Shown here piece by piece: positions 22,134-32,912 of a DNA stretch of 64,000 nucleotides. The translations under genes and the position numbers were made by a program. The notes below the pieces were generated by a model. It did not search any database. It saw only the letters and a program-made list of their open reading frames with translations, and was not told where the DNA came from. The DNA comes from Jezberella montanilacus (GTDB lineage Bacteria; Pseudomonadota; Gammaproteobacteria; Burkholderiales; Burkholderiaceae_B). The stretch spans positions 1 to 64,000 of the forward strand of contig NZ_PVTV01000017.1 of NCBI RefSeq assembly GCF_003003055.1, in the 5' to 3' direction. Within the stretch, counting starts at the first letter, position 1; every line of letters starts with the position of its first letter.

Positions 22134-23357
22134 ATGCTAAAAAAAATCGCCTATTCGTTTTTATTCTTGTTTCTGTGCGCGCAATCAGCTTTTGCAGCGT
22201 CTGCAGTCAATCCGGTTGAATTGACTTGGATGTCGATTGCCAATTGGTACATCAAGATTGGTGATACAAAAATCATGATGGATGCGTACATCACACGCGT
22301 CCCCGGGCCTCCGTTCTTTTATGCCCCAAAGAATCTCCCTGAAGATCCCTATGCGTTCACCACAAAATCTTATGGCGTCGACACAGCCTCAATCAAAAAA
22401 GTAAAGGATGCAGTGCTTGGCAAAGGCGCCTTGGATTACATGATGGTTGGACATAGCCATTTTGACCACAGCTGGGATGCCCCCATGTGGTCTAAGTTGA
22501 CTGGGGCAAAAATGATTGGTGGTGTATCCACTTGTCTTCAAGCTGAGGCACAGGGCGTCAAAACCAGCCAATGTCAGAGTGTCAGTGGTGGCGAAAAAAT
22601 CGCGCTAAATGACAATACGGATGTGTATGTAGTGCGTTTTAATCATAGTGGTAACAATAAAAACCCCATTCAACATTTCGCACGAGAGCTCTATCAACCC
22701 CCAACGCCTGATGCCAAAGGTCAATACCGCGCCGGGGTAGGTGAAGACTATCCAAACGGCGGCGGTAACAGAGCCTACTTATTTGTGGTCAACACTGACA
22801 AAGGCAAAGTCAGTTTCTTTATCAACAGTTCTGCCAGTGCCTACGATCTGGATAAAGATATTATTGTCGACGGTGTTAATTATGGTTCGCCAATCGAAGA
22901 TTTAAAAATGGCGATGAAGGCTGCTGGTCTTGATAAGGTTGATGTCTGGATCGGTGCCGGTGGTAAACCGGTGGCCGAACTCGTTGTACCTGTGCTTCAT
23001 CCAAAAGTGTATATCCCTCATCACTGGGACGGTCTCTTTAACTCTTTCTGGAAAGGCATCCCTTATCCTTATAAAGATAACGACCTCGCCGATTACCTGA
23101 AACGTGAAGCGATTGAGCTGATTCCGCAAAAGCAATACTTTGATTCCTACTCGCTGAGTGCGACGGGTACGCATCTAACAGCCAACCATAGCGTGAAAGC
23201 GAAACTCGGTTTTCATGATGAGCAGAAATTCAGTGCGACGATGCTCAATTCAATTAAACATATGGCTTCAACTACTGCGGGCGATGATTGTGGCGAGACT
23301 GTGATCCGGCCCTCAATTTTGAGTATTATTCTGGCTCTAAACCTATTCATTAAATAA
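22134..23357 (+). CDS. Periplasmic metallo-beta-lactamase-fold hydrolase
   Basis: A signal peptide (residues 1-21, ending AFA) precedes an MBL-fold domain. The metal-binding motif is H107-S-H109-F-D-H112, and further ligand candidates lie around FNHSGN and PHHWDG. The protein is 407 residues, larger than beta-lactamases, with an insertion rich in Pro and Tyr near 55-80. The activity is likely hydrolysis of an ester, lactone or phosphoester in the periplasm; the substrate is unknown. It is monocistronic, ahead of katG. Confidence 0.75.
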   Translation: MLKKIAYSFLFLFLCAQSAFAASAVNPVELTWMSIANWYIKIGDTKIMMDAYITRVPGPPFFYAPKNLPEDPYAFTTKSYGVDTASIKKVKDAVLGKGALDYMMVGHSHFDHSWDAPMWSKLTGAKMIGGVSTCLQAEAQGVKTSQCQSVSGGEKIALNDNTDVYVVRFNHSGNNKNPIQHFARELYQPPTPDAKGQYRAGVGEDYPNGGGNRAYLFVVNTDKGKVSFFINSSASAYDLDKDIIVDGVNYGSPIEDLKMAMKAAGLDKVDVWIGAGGKPVAELVVPVLHPKVYIPHHWDGLFNSFWKGIPYPYKDNDLADYLKREAIELIPQKQYFDSYSLSATGTHLTANHSVKAKLGFHDEQKFSATMLNSIKHMASTTAGDDCGETVIRPSILSIILALNLFIK

Positions 23358-23551
23358 GGCTACATAAAAGGTTTAACCTTATTCTGTCAGCGTTTAGCCG
23401 ATATTCATTTTCAACGTGGTTTGCTATCTGTCTCTTGGCGTACATAGCCCGGACTGTCTATCTGCGATGATCGAATTAACACGATTAAACGTGTTACAAC
23501 AAATCAGCAAGAGAAAACGTAGACAAATCACCTCTGTCTGATGTTTCTTGA

Positions 23552-25744
<2,193 letters not shown>

Positions 25745-25785
25745 CAGTCTGGTAGATTAATGAGTGACCTGACGACTTTGCAAAA

Positions 25786-25809
25786 GGACGAGCCTGTTTG
25801 TGCTCGTCC
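25786..25809 (-). terminator. Terminator between convergent katG and CoA-transferase genes
   Basis: GGACGAGC (25,786-25,793) and GCTCGTCC (25,802-25,809) form a perfect eight-base stem with an eight-base loop. On the minus strand it is followed by TTTTGC, fitting an intrinsic terminator for the leftward genes. It may also help end katG transcription. Confidence 0.65.
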
Positions 25810-25814
25810 AACGA

Positions 25815-27050
25815 CTAGCTTTGAGAACAAAAAATAACCTTTTGCTCGATCAGTTCATCAATTTGAGTTGCGCTGTAATCCAACTCATCTCTGAGAACAT
25901 CTCTCGTATTTTCTCCAAAATTTGGACCTGAATGAAGAATCTCACCAGGTGTTGAACTGAGCTTAGGCACAACGCCTGGATGCGTTAAGGGCCCAAGCAC
26001 AGGATGCTCAACTTGTGGGAGCATATCTCTTGCCTGAAAATGCGGGTCAGCAAAGATATCCGGCATGGTGTAGACCCTTGAAACTGGGACTTCTGCCTCT
26101 AACAATTGACGCTCGATTTCTACGCCGTCATGCTGTGCTGTCCAGGCCGATACCATTTCATTGCAAAATGCGATGTTCTGTCCGCGAACCCTGATGGAAC
26201 TCATCTTAGGGTGATCGATGAGTTCAGGTTGACCCATGACAGCGATCAAGCGTTTAAAGGTCGCGTCGCTGTTTGCTGCGATCAATACATAGCCACCATC
26301 TTTGGTTAGGTACAAGCTATTGGGCGCCATATTGGGCAAGTTAGAGCCAACCCGGTTCGGCACAAAGTCAATGGTCTTAAACGCAGGGACGTAGGCCTCC
26401 ATTTGTGAAAAAGCAGCTTCATAGAGGGCCACGTCCACCACTTGGCCGCGGCCAGTTTTGCCTCTGCTTAAGAGCGCCATGGAGGTGCCGTAGCATGCAT
26501 ACACGGCACTTAAATAATCAGTAGTTGCCAACGCCACACGGGCAGGGGGTCTGTCGGGATCGCCTGTCAGGTTTCTCACGCCGGCAAATGCTTCACAAAT
26601 TGCACCGTAACCTGGTCGATCTTTATAGGGACCCGTTTGACCATAACCACTTATTCTGACCATCACAAGGCCCGGGTTCTCTTGAGACAAACTCTCATAA
26701 TCCAGACCTAATCTTTCCATGACGCCTGGTCTGAAGTTCTCTACTAATACATCGCATTTCAAGGCTAACTCTCGGACAATTTTTCGACCCTCTACCGTCT
26801 TCAGGTCAACGGCAATTGCCCGCTTATTTCTCAACAGGGTGGCTGCATAAAGAGAGATGTCACCAGAATGCTTGCCCATACTTCGCATGGGATCACCTCC
26901 CGGTGGTTCAACTTTAATGACATCAGCGCCAAAATCGGCAAGCATGCGCGCGCAGGCGGGGCCAGCAATAGTCGAACACAATTCCAGTACCTTATAACCA
27001 ACTAAGGGGCCAGAGTGCACAGGCGAATCTAACGGTTCAGTTGAAGACAT
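25815..27050 (-). CDS. CaiB/BaiF family (class III) CoA-transferase
   Basis: The family signatures are present: VLELCSTIAGPACARMLADFGADVIKVEPPGGDP and DVLVENFRPGVMERLGLDY, with the likely catalytic Asp at about 178 (LATTDYLSA). The enzyme moves CoA between carboxylic acids. It lies 11 bases after a Bug receptor gene and downstream of a carboxyltransferase gene. The set probably activates an imported organic acid as its CoA ester and then carboxylates or decarboxylates it. The specific acid cannot be read from sequence. Confidence 0.9.
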   Translation of the reverse strand: MSSTEPLDSPVHSGPLVGYKVLELCSTIAGPACARMLADFGADVIKVEPPGGDPMRSMGKHSGDISLYAATLLRNKRAIAVDLKTVEGRKIVRELALKCDVLVENFRPGVMERLGLDYESLSQENPGLVMVRISGYGQTGPYKDRPGYGAICEAFAGVRNLTGDPDRPPARVALATTDYLSAVYACYGTSMALLSRGKTGRGQVVDVALYEAAFSQMEAYVPAFKTIDFVPNRVGSNLPNMAPNSLYLTKDGGYVLIAANSDATFKRLIAVMGQPELIDHPKMSSIRVRGQNIAFCNEMVSAWTAQHDGVEIERQLLEAEVPVSRVYTMPDIFADPHFQARDMLPQVEHPVLGPLTHPGVVPKLSSTPGEILHSGPNFGENTRDVLRDELDYSATQIDELIEQKVIFCSQS

Positions 27051-27061
27051 ACAGTCTCAAT

Positions 27062-28069
27062 TCAATTTTTTGTGGAGCCGGGGATGTTCAGATCACTGAC
27101 GATTTCTTTCACACTTGCGAATTCTTGGTCGTAATACTCGATTGCCTCTTTATTTGGCAAAAAGTGAGAACGACTTTGATTTCTTTCCATCGTTTCTAGC
27201 CACTCCTTACTTTGAGTCAGGCGTTTAAAAATGTTTTCCCAGTATGTGATTTGCTCTGGTTTTAGTCCTTGAGGCCCCAATATCCCGAGTGTCGAATGAA
27301 AGTCTGAATCGACGCCGCTTTCACGCCAAGTCGGGGTGTTGCTAAAGACACCACCGAGGCGTTTTTCAGCACTCACGGCTAGCAGTCGGATTTTGCCTGC
27401 TTGCAACATTGACACGACATTGGGTGTGGTTGCCGCAACTAACTCAATATGACCACCCATCGCGGCAAGAATCGAATCTGATGATGAGCGGAAGGGGACC
27501 ACTACAATTTTTGTAATGTCTACCCCAGCGGCTTTCAATCCTTTTGCAGTGCCGACGTGGATATGGTTCCCAAGGCTGGTCGCCACGGCAATTCGCAAAC
27601 TGGCAGGATCTTCTTTTAATTTTTTGATGACCTGTGCAAAATCTTTAATCGGAGAATCTGCTCGAACCGCTAACACCAAGTACTCGTCTTGCAAGATGGC
27701 GATTGGGGTCAAATCCCTGCTTGGCAAGATGTCTAAATTGCCAAGCAAATAATTCGAAATATAACCAGTCGTATTGGTAGTCAGGTAGTGTGCATCGCCA
27801 GGCTTTTGTCTCAGTACATCAAAGGCGATTTTTCCATTACCACCCCCTTTATTGATGACCACCATCTGATTTTTTGAATATTTATTTTGTTCAAAAAAAT
27901 GCTGAAGTAGCCGACCAACCTGATCTAAGGCGCCACCAGGGCCGGCGGGCACAACAAATTCAATTGTTTGCGCCGGAGACCAATCCGCACCCAGCACAGG
28001 AGCAGGGCTTAGACCGACAAGGGATAAAAAGCCAGAAAAACATAGGATACGGAATAATCTTTTAACCAT
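27062..28069 (-). CDS. Bug-type periplasmic solute receptor
   Basis: A signal peptide (about residues 1-27, ending APVLGA) precedes a Bug/TctC fold with IEFVVPAGPGGALDQVGRLL and MVVINKGGGNGKIAFDVL. The latter is a variant of the usual IVENRPGA motif, with Lys in place of Arg and Pro. ATG 28,069 is preferred to an upstream start because AGAGGTG precedes it. It lies between the CoA-transferase and carboxyltransferase genes, so it is the likely importer component for their substrate. Confidence 0.85.
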   Translation of the reverse strand: MVKRLFRILCFSGFLSLVGLSPAPVLGADWSPAQTIEFVVPAGPGGALDQVGRLLQHFFEQNKYSKNQMVVINKGGGNGKIAFDVLRQKPGDAHYLTTNTTGYISNYLLGNLDILPSRDLTPIAILQDEYLVLAVRADSPIKDFAQVIKKLKEDPASLRIAVATSLGNHIHVGTAKGLKAAGVDITKIVVVPFRSSSDSILAAMGGHIELVAATTPNVVSMLQAGKIRLLAVSAEKRLGGVFSNTPTWRESGVDSDFHSTLGILGPQGLKPEQITYWENIFKRLTQSKEWLETMERNQSRSHFLPNKEAIEYYDQEFASVKEIVSDLNIPGSTKN

Positions 28070-28099
28070 GTATTCACCTCTTTTTATTCTGGATAACAA

Positions 28100-29665
28100 T
28101 CAGGGTCGAACACCAGCCTTAAATTTCGGTCCTACTTGTGTTTTTAGCCGGAACTGCGCTGCTTCAATAAATTGGCATAAATAGGGCCGAGTTTGTCTGG
28201 GATCGATTAAGTCCTCAACCGCAAATGCTTCGGCTGTTCTGAAAGGGGAAGACAGGCTTCTGAGTTCAGCTTCAATTTCAGCCTCTTTGGCTTTTGGATC
28301 TGGAGCGTTATCAATTTCTTTTCTGTAGGCTGCCTTGACCCCGCCTTCAATTGGCAACGAACCCCAGACTGCAGAGGGCCATGCGATTTTGAAATTCAAT
28401 CCAGCGCGATCAATAACGCTACCACCTGCCACCCCAAAACATTTTCTGATCAACACACTATAAATGGGCACGGTCGCTTGCGCCAACGCATAGCGTTGTT
28501 GAATACCAAATCTCATAATGGCTTGTGATTCCGATTCAACACCGATTAATAGACCAGGTACATCAACAAAGAAAATCAAAGGGATATTGAATGAATCACA
28601 CAGCTCAATAAAATGAGTCTGCTTTCTTGCGGCTTTGACATCAACAATGCCACCAAACATGGGGTTGTTGGCAACAATGCCAACGACATAGCCATTCATT
28701 CGTGCAAGGGTCGTAATAACGGCTTTACCGAACCCTGCCTGAATTTCAAAACCAGAATCCTTATCTACAACCATAGCAATCAGGTTTTTCATGTTGTAGG
28801 CCTGTCGCTCAGACCGCGGCACAATCGACAAAAGCTTTTCCTCGCATCGATCAACTGGATCGGTGCTTGGTATATGGGGCGGCAGCTCCCAGGCGTTTTG
28901 AGGCATAAAGGATAGAAACCGTTTAATCTGATTTAAACAGTCCTCTTCATTTTCAGCGACGTTATCGATCGTGCCAGCCGTTTCAGCTGCGATTTTATGG
29001 CCGCCGAGTTCGTTCTTGTGTAATTTTTGTCCAAAAGCACGTTCTACCACTGGTGGGCCAGCAGCAAAAATCTGGCTCGTATCTTTCACCATAATCGACC
29101 AATGGGCCAGCATTGCACGACCCGCAGGACCGCCTGCAACAGTGCCCATCACGGCGCTCACCACTGGGACCACACCCATTAGCTGCGCAGACCTTTCAAA
29201 CCCGTCTTGCCCATAACCCGGGATAACGGTGTACCCCTTACGCTTAACGGTATTAACGGTGCCGCCGGTGCCATCAATCAGATTGACTAGGGGGATGCGG
29301 TATTCGAAGGCAAGGTCCTCGATAAAACCGCCTTGCCCGCCTTTTCGTCGGTCGCTGCCAAAACCGGTACCTGCTCTGATGGTGTAGTCTTCCCCGCCCA
29401 CTGCAACCGGTCGGTCATTGATCTTGCCCAAACCCATCACATAGGGGGCTGGTTCAAAAGACACTAATTGTTCTTTGTCGTAAACGGCTTTGCCTGCCAG
29501 CTTTCCGACTTCGCGAAAAGATCCGGTATCCAGCAATTTGGTAATGCGTTCTCTAACTGTTAGCTTGCCATGATCGTGTTGTCGCTTTACCGCCTCTTCG
29601 CCACCGCATTTTTCTGCTAAAGCGTGACGCAGCTGAATCGCTTCAACTTCTTTTAACCAAGTCAT
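28100..29665 (-). CDS. Acyl-CoA carboxylase carboxyltransferase subunit
   Basis: The 521-residue protein belongs to the PccB/MmdA family, which transfers CO2 between biotin and an acyl-CoA. It has tandem crotonase-like halves with Gly-rich oxyanion-hole stretches (LIDGTGGTVN, VMGTVAGGPAGRAM; FVDVPGLLIGVESE, CFGVAGGSV). The divergent biotin carrier and biotin carboxylase genes 600 bases away supply the other subunits. Propionyl-CoA-type, methylmalonyl-CoA decarboxylase-type or branched-chain activity cannot be separated by eye. Confidence 0.9.
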   Translation of the reverse strand: MTWLKEVEAIQLRHALAEKCGGEEAVKRQHDHGKLTVRERITKLLDTGSFREVGKLAGKAVYDKEQLVSFEPAPYVMGLGKINDRPVAVGGEDYTIRAGTGFGSDRRKGGQGGFIEDLAFEYRIPLVNLIDGTGGTVNTVKRKGYTVIPGYGQDGFERSAQLMGVVPVVSAVMGTVAGGPAGRAMLAHWSIMVKDTSQIFAAGPPVVERAFGQKLHKNELGGHKIAAETAGTIDNVAENEEDCLNQIKRFLSFMPQNAWELPPHIPSTDPVDRCEEKLLSIVPRSERQAYNMKNLIAMVVDKDSGFEIQAGFGKAVITTLARMNGYVVGIVANNPMFGGIVDVKAARKQTHFIELCDSFNIPLIFFVDVPGLLIGVESESQAIMRFGIQQRYALAQATVPIYSVLIRKCFGVAGGSVIDRAGLNFKIAWPSAVWGSLPIEGGVKAAYRKEIDNAPDPKAKEAEIEAELRSLSSPFRTAEAFAVEDLIDPRQTRPYLCQFIEAAQFRLKTQVGPKFKAGVRP

Positions 29666-29707
29666 CGTGAGTACTCCTTAATCAATAGCTTTATTTATTT
29701 TGTGTTG

Positions 29708-30193
29708 TCAGCGTATTTGGGCGTAAAAATTCAGAGATTTTTTCAAGGTCATTTTTAAACGCTGAAACTCGTCAGCACCGAGATGGTTCGATAGCTCTAG
29801 CTCAGCTTTCTTAATTGATTTATGGAGCTTCTTCATATAGTCAATGCCCTGATCTGTGAAGGTGACAACCCGCTTCCGTTGATCGTTCTGGTCAATGATT
29901 TGTTTGATCAATCCAGCGGCTTCTAACTCGCGAACTGTCTTAGATACCGCCTGTTTACTGACCCCCATCTTTTTTGATAATTCGGTCAGCGAGGTTCCGT
30001 TGAGGTCAATAAACGGCAAAGCAAAGCCAGTATAGGCATTGAAGGGATAGCCGGCATTTTCTTGCAGGTCAAGCTTCACTCTTGCTAAAAATCCCCTTCT
30101 CGCCAAAAGCAGAAGGCGCGGTAATCCATTTTGTCTCGATTCTTGAAGTTTTAGATTCACGTTTTTGTTCTGAAATACTGATAATATTGACAA
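29708..30193 (-). CDS. MarR-family transcriptional regulator
   Basis: The 161-residue protein has a winged helix-turn-helix (TSLTELSKKMGVSKQAVSKTVRELEAAG) followed by the wing (DQNDQRKRVVTFTDQG). MarR proteins usually repress a divergent operon until a ligand, often aromatic or a CoA ester, is bound. It lies between the carboxyltransferase gene (same strand) and the biotin carrier gene (opposite strand), which are its probable targets. Confidence 0.85.
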   Translation of the reverse strand: MSILSVFQNKNVNLKLQESRQNGLPRLLLLARRGFLARVKLDLQENAGYPFNAYTGFALPFIDLNGTSLTELSKKMGVSKQAVSKTVRELEAAGLIKQIIDQNDQRKRVVTFTDQGIDYMKKLHKSIKKAELELSNHLGADEFQRLKMTLKKSLNFYAQIR

Positions 30194-30225
30194 CTATGTT
30201 GACTAATTTATGAAACTTTGTCAAC
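30187..30225 (+). promoter_or_regulatory. Candidate MarR operator with repeated half-sites
   Basis: The divergent gap has TTGACAAC (30,187-30,194), GTTGAC (30,198-30,203) and GTCAAC (30,220-30,225). The last two form an inverted repeat and the first overlaps the start region of the MarR gene. Such clustered half-sites are expected for autoregulation and control of the divergent biotin genes. Confidence 0.4.
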
Positions 30226-30263
30226 GATAAATACAGCCCCTGTATTGACTAAAGGAGACAGCC

Positions 30264-30485
30264 ATGGGATCAATAGACGTCAAAGCCGAAATATCGGGAT
30301 CGATCTGGAAGGTACTTGTGAGTGAGGGTGAACAAGTGACGGCCGGGGATACGCTGCTTATTATTGAATCCATGAAGATGGAGATCCCGGTTGAAGCACC
30401 TCAAGATGGCATCGTTGAACATTTGCATGTGAAAGAAACCGACACCATTGAAGAAGAGCAGGTTCTCGTTTCAATTAAATATTAA
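30264..30485 (+). CDS. Stand-alone biotin carboxyl carrier protein, 73 aa
   Basis: A single biotinyl domain with the biotinylation site ESMKM (K38; the common form is EAMKM) and the paired Gly turns of the fold (AEISGSIWKV, EAPQDGIVEHL). It carries carboxybiotin between the biotin carboxylase encoded next and the carboxyltransferase at 28.1-29.7 kb. AAAGGAG precedes the start. In most acyl-CoA carboxylases this domain is fused to the carboxylase; here it is separate. Confidence 0.9.
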   Translation: MGSIDVKAEISGSIWKVLVSEGEQVTAGDTLLIIESMKMEIPVEAPQDGIVEHLHVKETDTIEEEQVLVSIKY

Positions 30486-30507
30486 CTCTCTGTCGGCTCG
30501 TATTGAG

Positions 30508-31857
30508 ATGAAAAAAAAGATAACAAAAATCCTCATTGCAAACAGGGGAGAGATCGCAGTTCGTATTATTAAGACATGTCAGAAAATGGATATCCAGACT
30601 GTTCAGGTTTATTCCGATGCGGATGAAAATAGCCTTGCCGTCAAATTAGCGGATGAAACAGTCAATATCGGCCCTGGGCCTGCCTTACAGAGCTACTTTA
30701 ATATTGAAAAAATAATATCTGTGGCTAAACAACACGCCGTGGATGCCATTCACCCTGGCTATGGGTTTTTGTCTGAGAAAGCCGAATTTGCAATGGCCTG
30801 TCTAGAAGCGGGCATTAGTTTTATCGGCCCTCATCCTGAGACCCTGATCGATATGGGGGATAAAGCCAGAGCTAAATTAATTGCTCAGCAAGCTGGGGTT
30901 CCGGTATCACCTGGTTCAACGGGAGAAATCCTCAATTCAGACGACGCCATAAAAATCGCGAATTCAATTGGCTATCCTGTCATCATCAAAGCTAGCGCTG
31001 GCGGCGGTGGCCGTGGGATGAAAGTCTTTTATGACGAGCAGGAAATACGCAGGAATTATGAAGGACTGGCAACAGAGGCGTTGCGATCTTTTGCTAACTC
31101 AGCGCTGTATGTCGAAAAATATTTTGAAAATATTAGACACATCGAGGTGCAGGTTCTTTGCGATCAAGAGGATATCTACGTTCTCGGTGAACGAGATTGC
31201 AGCATCCAGCGTAAAAATCAAAAATTAATAGAAGAATGTCCAGCAGTCATCTTGACTTCAGACGTGAGCGCTTTGATTTACGAGGCTTCAAAGAGAATTT
31301 GTGCGGAGGCGAAATATTTGAACGTTGGTACGATTGAGTACCTATACGATCTCAATACGTCTAAATTTTATTTTTTAGAAATGAATACTCGCATACAAGT
31401 CGAGCATCCGGTCACAGAGATGTGCTTCAATTTCGATCTGGTAGAGGCTCAAATAAAAGTTGCAAGCGGAGAAAAACTAGGGCTCGATCAAAATAGTCTG
31501 ATTAGTCACGGTCACTCCATTGAATGCCGCATTAATGCTGAAAATCCAGACAAAAAATTCATGCCTTCGCCGGGCACTATTATAAAATTAAAGTGGCCAA
31601 CTCTCGAGGGTGTCAGGATCGATTCTCATGTTTTTGAAGGCTACACGATTCCTATTTACTACGATTCATTAATTGCAAAAATAATATGCTGGTCTCATTC
31701 GCGAGACGAAGCAATCGAATTGATGAAGCAGGCACTTGGTGAGCTTCAAATCGAGGGGATTAAGACGACTGCTAGCTTTCATGAGTCCGTCATGGCCGAT
31801 GCTAGCTTTGGCGCTAATCAGTACGATACGCGGTTTTTAAACCGTTTTTTTGAGTGA
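30508..31857 (+). CDS. Biotin carboxylase (AccC-like)
   Basis: The 449-residue ATP-grasp enzyme has ILIANRGEIAVRII, HPGYGFLSEKAEFA, the Gly-rich loop GGGGRGMKV and EMNTRIQVEHPVTEM, all standard for biotin carboxylases. It charges biotin on the carrier protein with bicarbonate and ATP. The start is placed at ATG 30,508, immediately before KKKITKILIANRGE. The frame is open farther upstream but overlaps the carrier gene. It is specific to this catabolic locus and distinct from the housekeeping accC, which would sit by accB. Confidence 0.9.
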   Translation: MKKKITKILIANRGEIAVRIIKTCQKMDIQTVQVYSDADENSLAVKLADETVNIGPGPALQSYFNIEKIISVAKQHAVDAIHPGYGFLSEKAEFAMACLEAGISFIGPHPETLIDMGDKARAKLIAQQAGVPVSPGSTGEILNSDDAIKIANSIGYPVIIKASAGGGGRGMKVFYDEQEIRRNYEGLATEALRSFANSALYVEKYFENIRHIEVQVLCDQEDIYVLGERDCSIQRKNQKLIEECPAVILTSDVSALIYEASKRICAEAKYLNVGTIEYLYDLNTSKFYFLEMNTRIQVEHPVTEMCFNFDLVEAQIKVASGEKLGLDQNSLISHGHSIECRINAENPDKKFMPSPGTIIKLKWPTLEGVRIDSHVFEGYTIPIYYDSLIAKIICWSHSRDEAIELMKQALGELQIEGIKTTASFHESVMADASFGANQYDTRFLNRFFE

Positions 31858-31931
31858 GTTGTGCCAAAATGAATACAACTGCGAGGGTTAGGGTTCAGTT
31901 TTGGTGAGTTTTACATCTCAGGAAGCGCTGT

Positions 31932-32351
31932 ATGTCTCAAACCACTAAGTACATGAGCACTCGATTTTTGATTGTTGATCACTCAGCCGTGATGCGTCGT
32001 ATGATCAAACACTCTCTAAAAGAGGCCGGCTATACCGTCACGGATGAAACAGACAACTGTTTGAACGCAATCCGGAAACTTCAGCAAAAATCTCATGACT
32101 TTGTGATTGCTGAATTGAATGCACCTCATATGGATGGCTTGATGTTACTTCACACGATCCGCAGCGATCCTGAATTGGCTAACACGCCCGTTATCATTAT
32201 TTCAGCCACTAGCAGAAAGGACGATGTTCTTGCTGCGGCAAAAGCTGGTGCCAATGGCTACGTGGTCAAACCATTCTCTATCAGTATATTAGCCAGAAAA
32301 ATTATCCGTGTTTTGGATAAAATGACTCTTGCTGCCAACCAGCAAACTTGA
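31932..32351 (+). CDS. CheY-like receiver protein with Glu at the phosphorylation site
   Basis: The 139-residue protein is a single receiver domain closely following CheY: FLIVDHSAVMRRMI, then FVIAELNAPHMDG, then SAT and VVKPF. Two acidic-pocket residues differ. The second Asp of the usual DD pair is His17, and the phospho-accepting Asp is Glu61. The switch Ser91 and Lys113 remain. Asp-to-Glu at this site often mimics the phosphorylated state, so this may be a constitutively active or phosphate-independent output. No kinase or chemotaxis gene is nearby. Confidence 0.8.
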   Translation: MSQTTKYMSTRFLIVDHSAVMRRMIKHSLKEAGYTVTDETDNCLNAIRKLQQKSHDFVIAELNAPHMDGLMLLHTIRSDPELANTPVIIISATSRKDDVLAAAKAGANGYVVKPFSISILARKIIRVLDKMTLAANQQT

Positions 32352-32419
32352 CTGATCAAGCCCATTTTCGATTGTCTTTAAAGGGCAAGAATTGCCTGGC
32401 GCGATGCTCAGGCAAGTGC

Positions 32420-32830
32420 TTAATGTTTGGGCCGAAGCAAAGCAGCACCGGCCCTTGCCACGAGGCTGCGAGGCGCAAACCTCAAGGAGTTCGCCATCAG
32501 CCAATTTTTAAAACCGATGATGTGAGTTGGTTGCGAACTAGTAAGTGCTTTGATGGCTTCTATGGCGACGTGCTCAGCTGAAATAGTCTTCGAAAATACG
32601 GCTGTGCTCTTGACTGAATCGTCGCTCAGTTTATCGATGAAGCCAGTCTCAACAGCTGGAGGGCAGAGCGCCGCAATATGAATCCCACGGCCTCGATACT
32701 CGCCCCAGAGTGCCTCGCTAAAACTGAGAACAAACGCTTTGAAAGCAAACTCATTGCTTCAGGTGTTTGGTCCGGGTATTGCCAAATACCTGCACTAGTC
32801 TCTCAGCACAGGCGAGACGTTCTGGCGCAA
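32420..32830 (-). pseudogene. Decayed short-chain dehydrogenase/reductase gene
   Basis: Minus-strand reading gives the C-terminal half of an SDR protein: KAFVLSFSEALWGEYRGRGI, IAALCPPAVETGF and so on to a TAA at 32,422-32,420. Upstream, near the Y-x3-K active site, the frame has a stop and a shift, and the Rossmann half is missing. It was probably an oxidoreductase of the YdfG-like type. It fills most of the 561-base gap. Confidence 0.75.
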
Positions 32831-32912
32831 AACGTTGTCCAGTTTCCCGGCTCATGTGTATCTGCGTTAAAGTAAGCACACAAAAATTAGCCATAAAATA
32901 CGGGAGCCAGAC

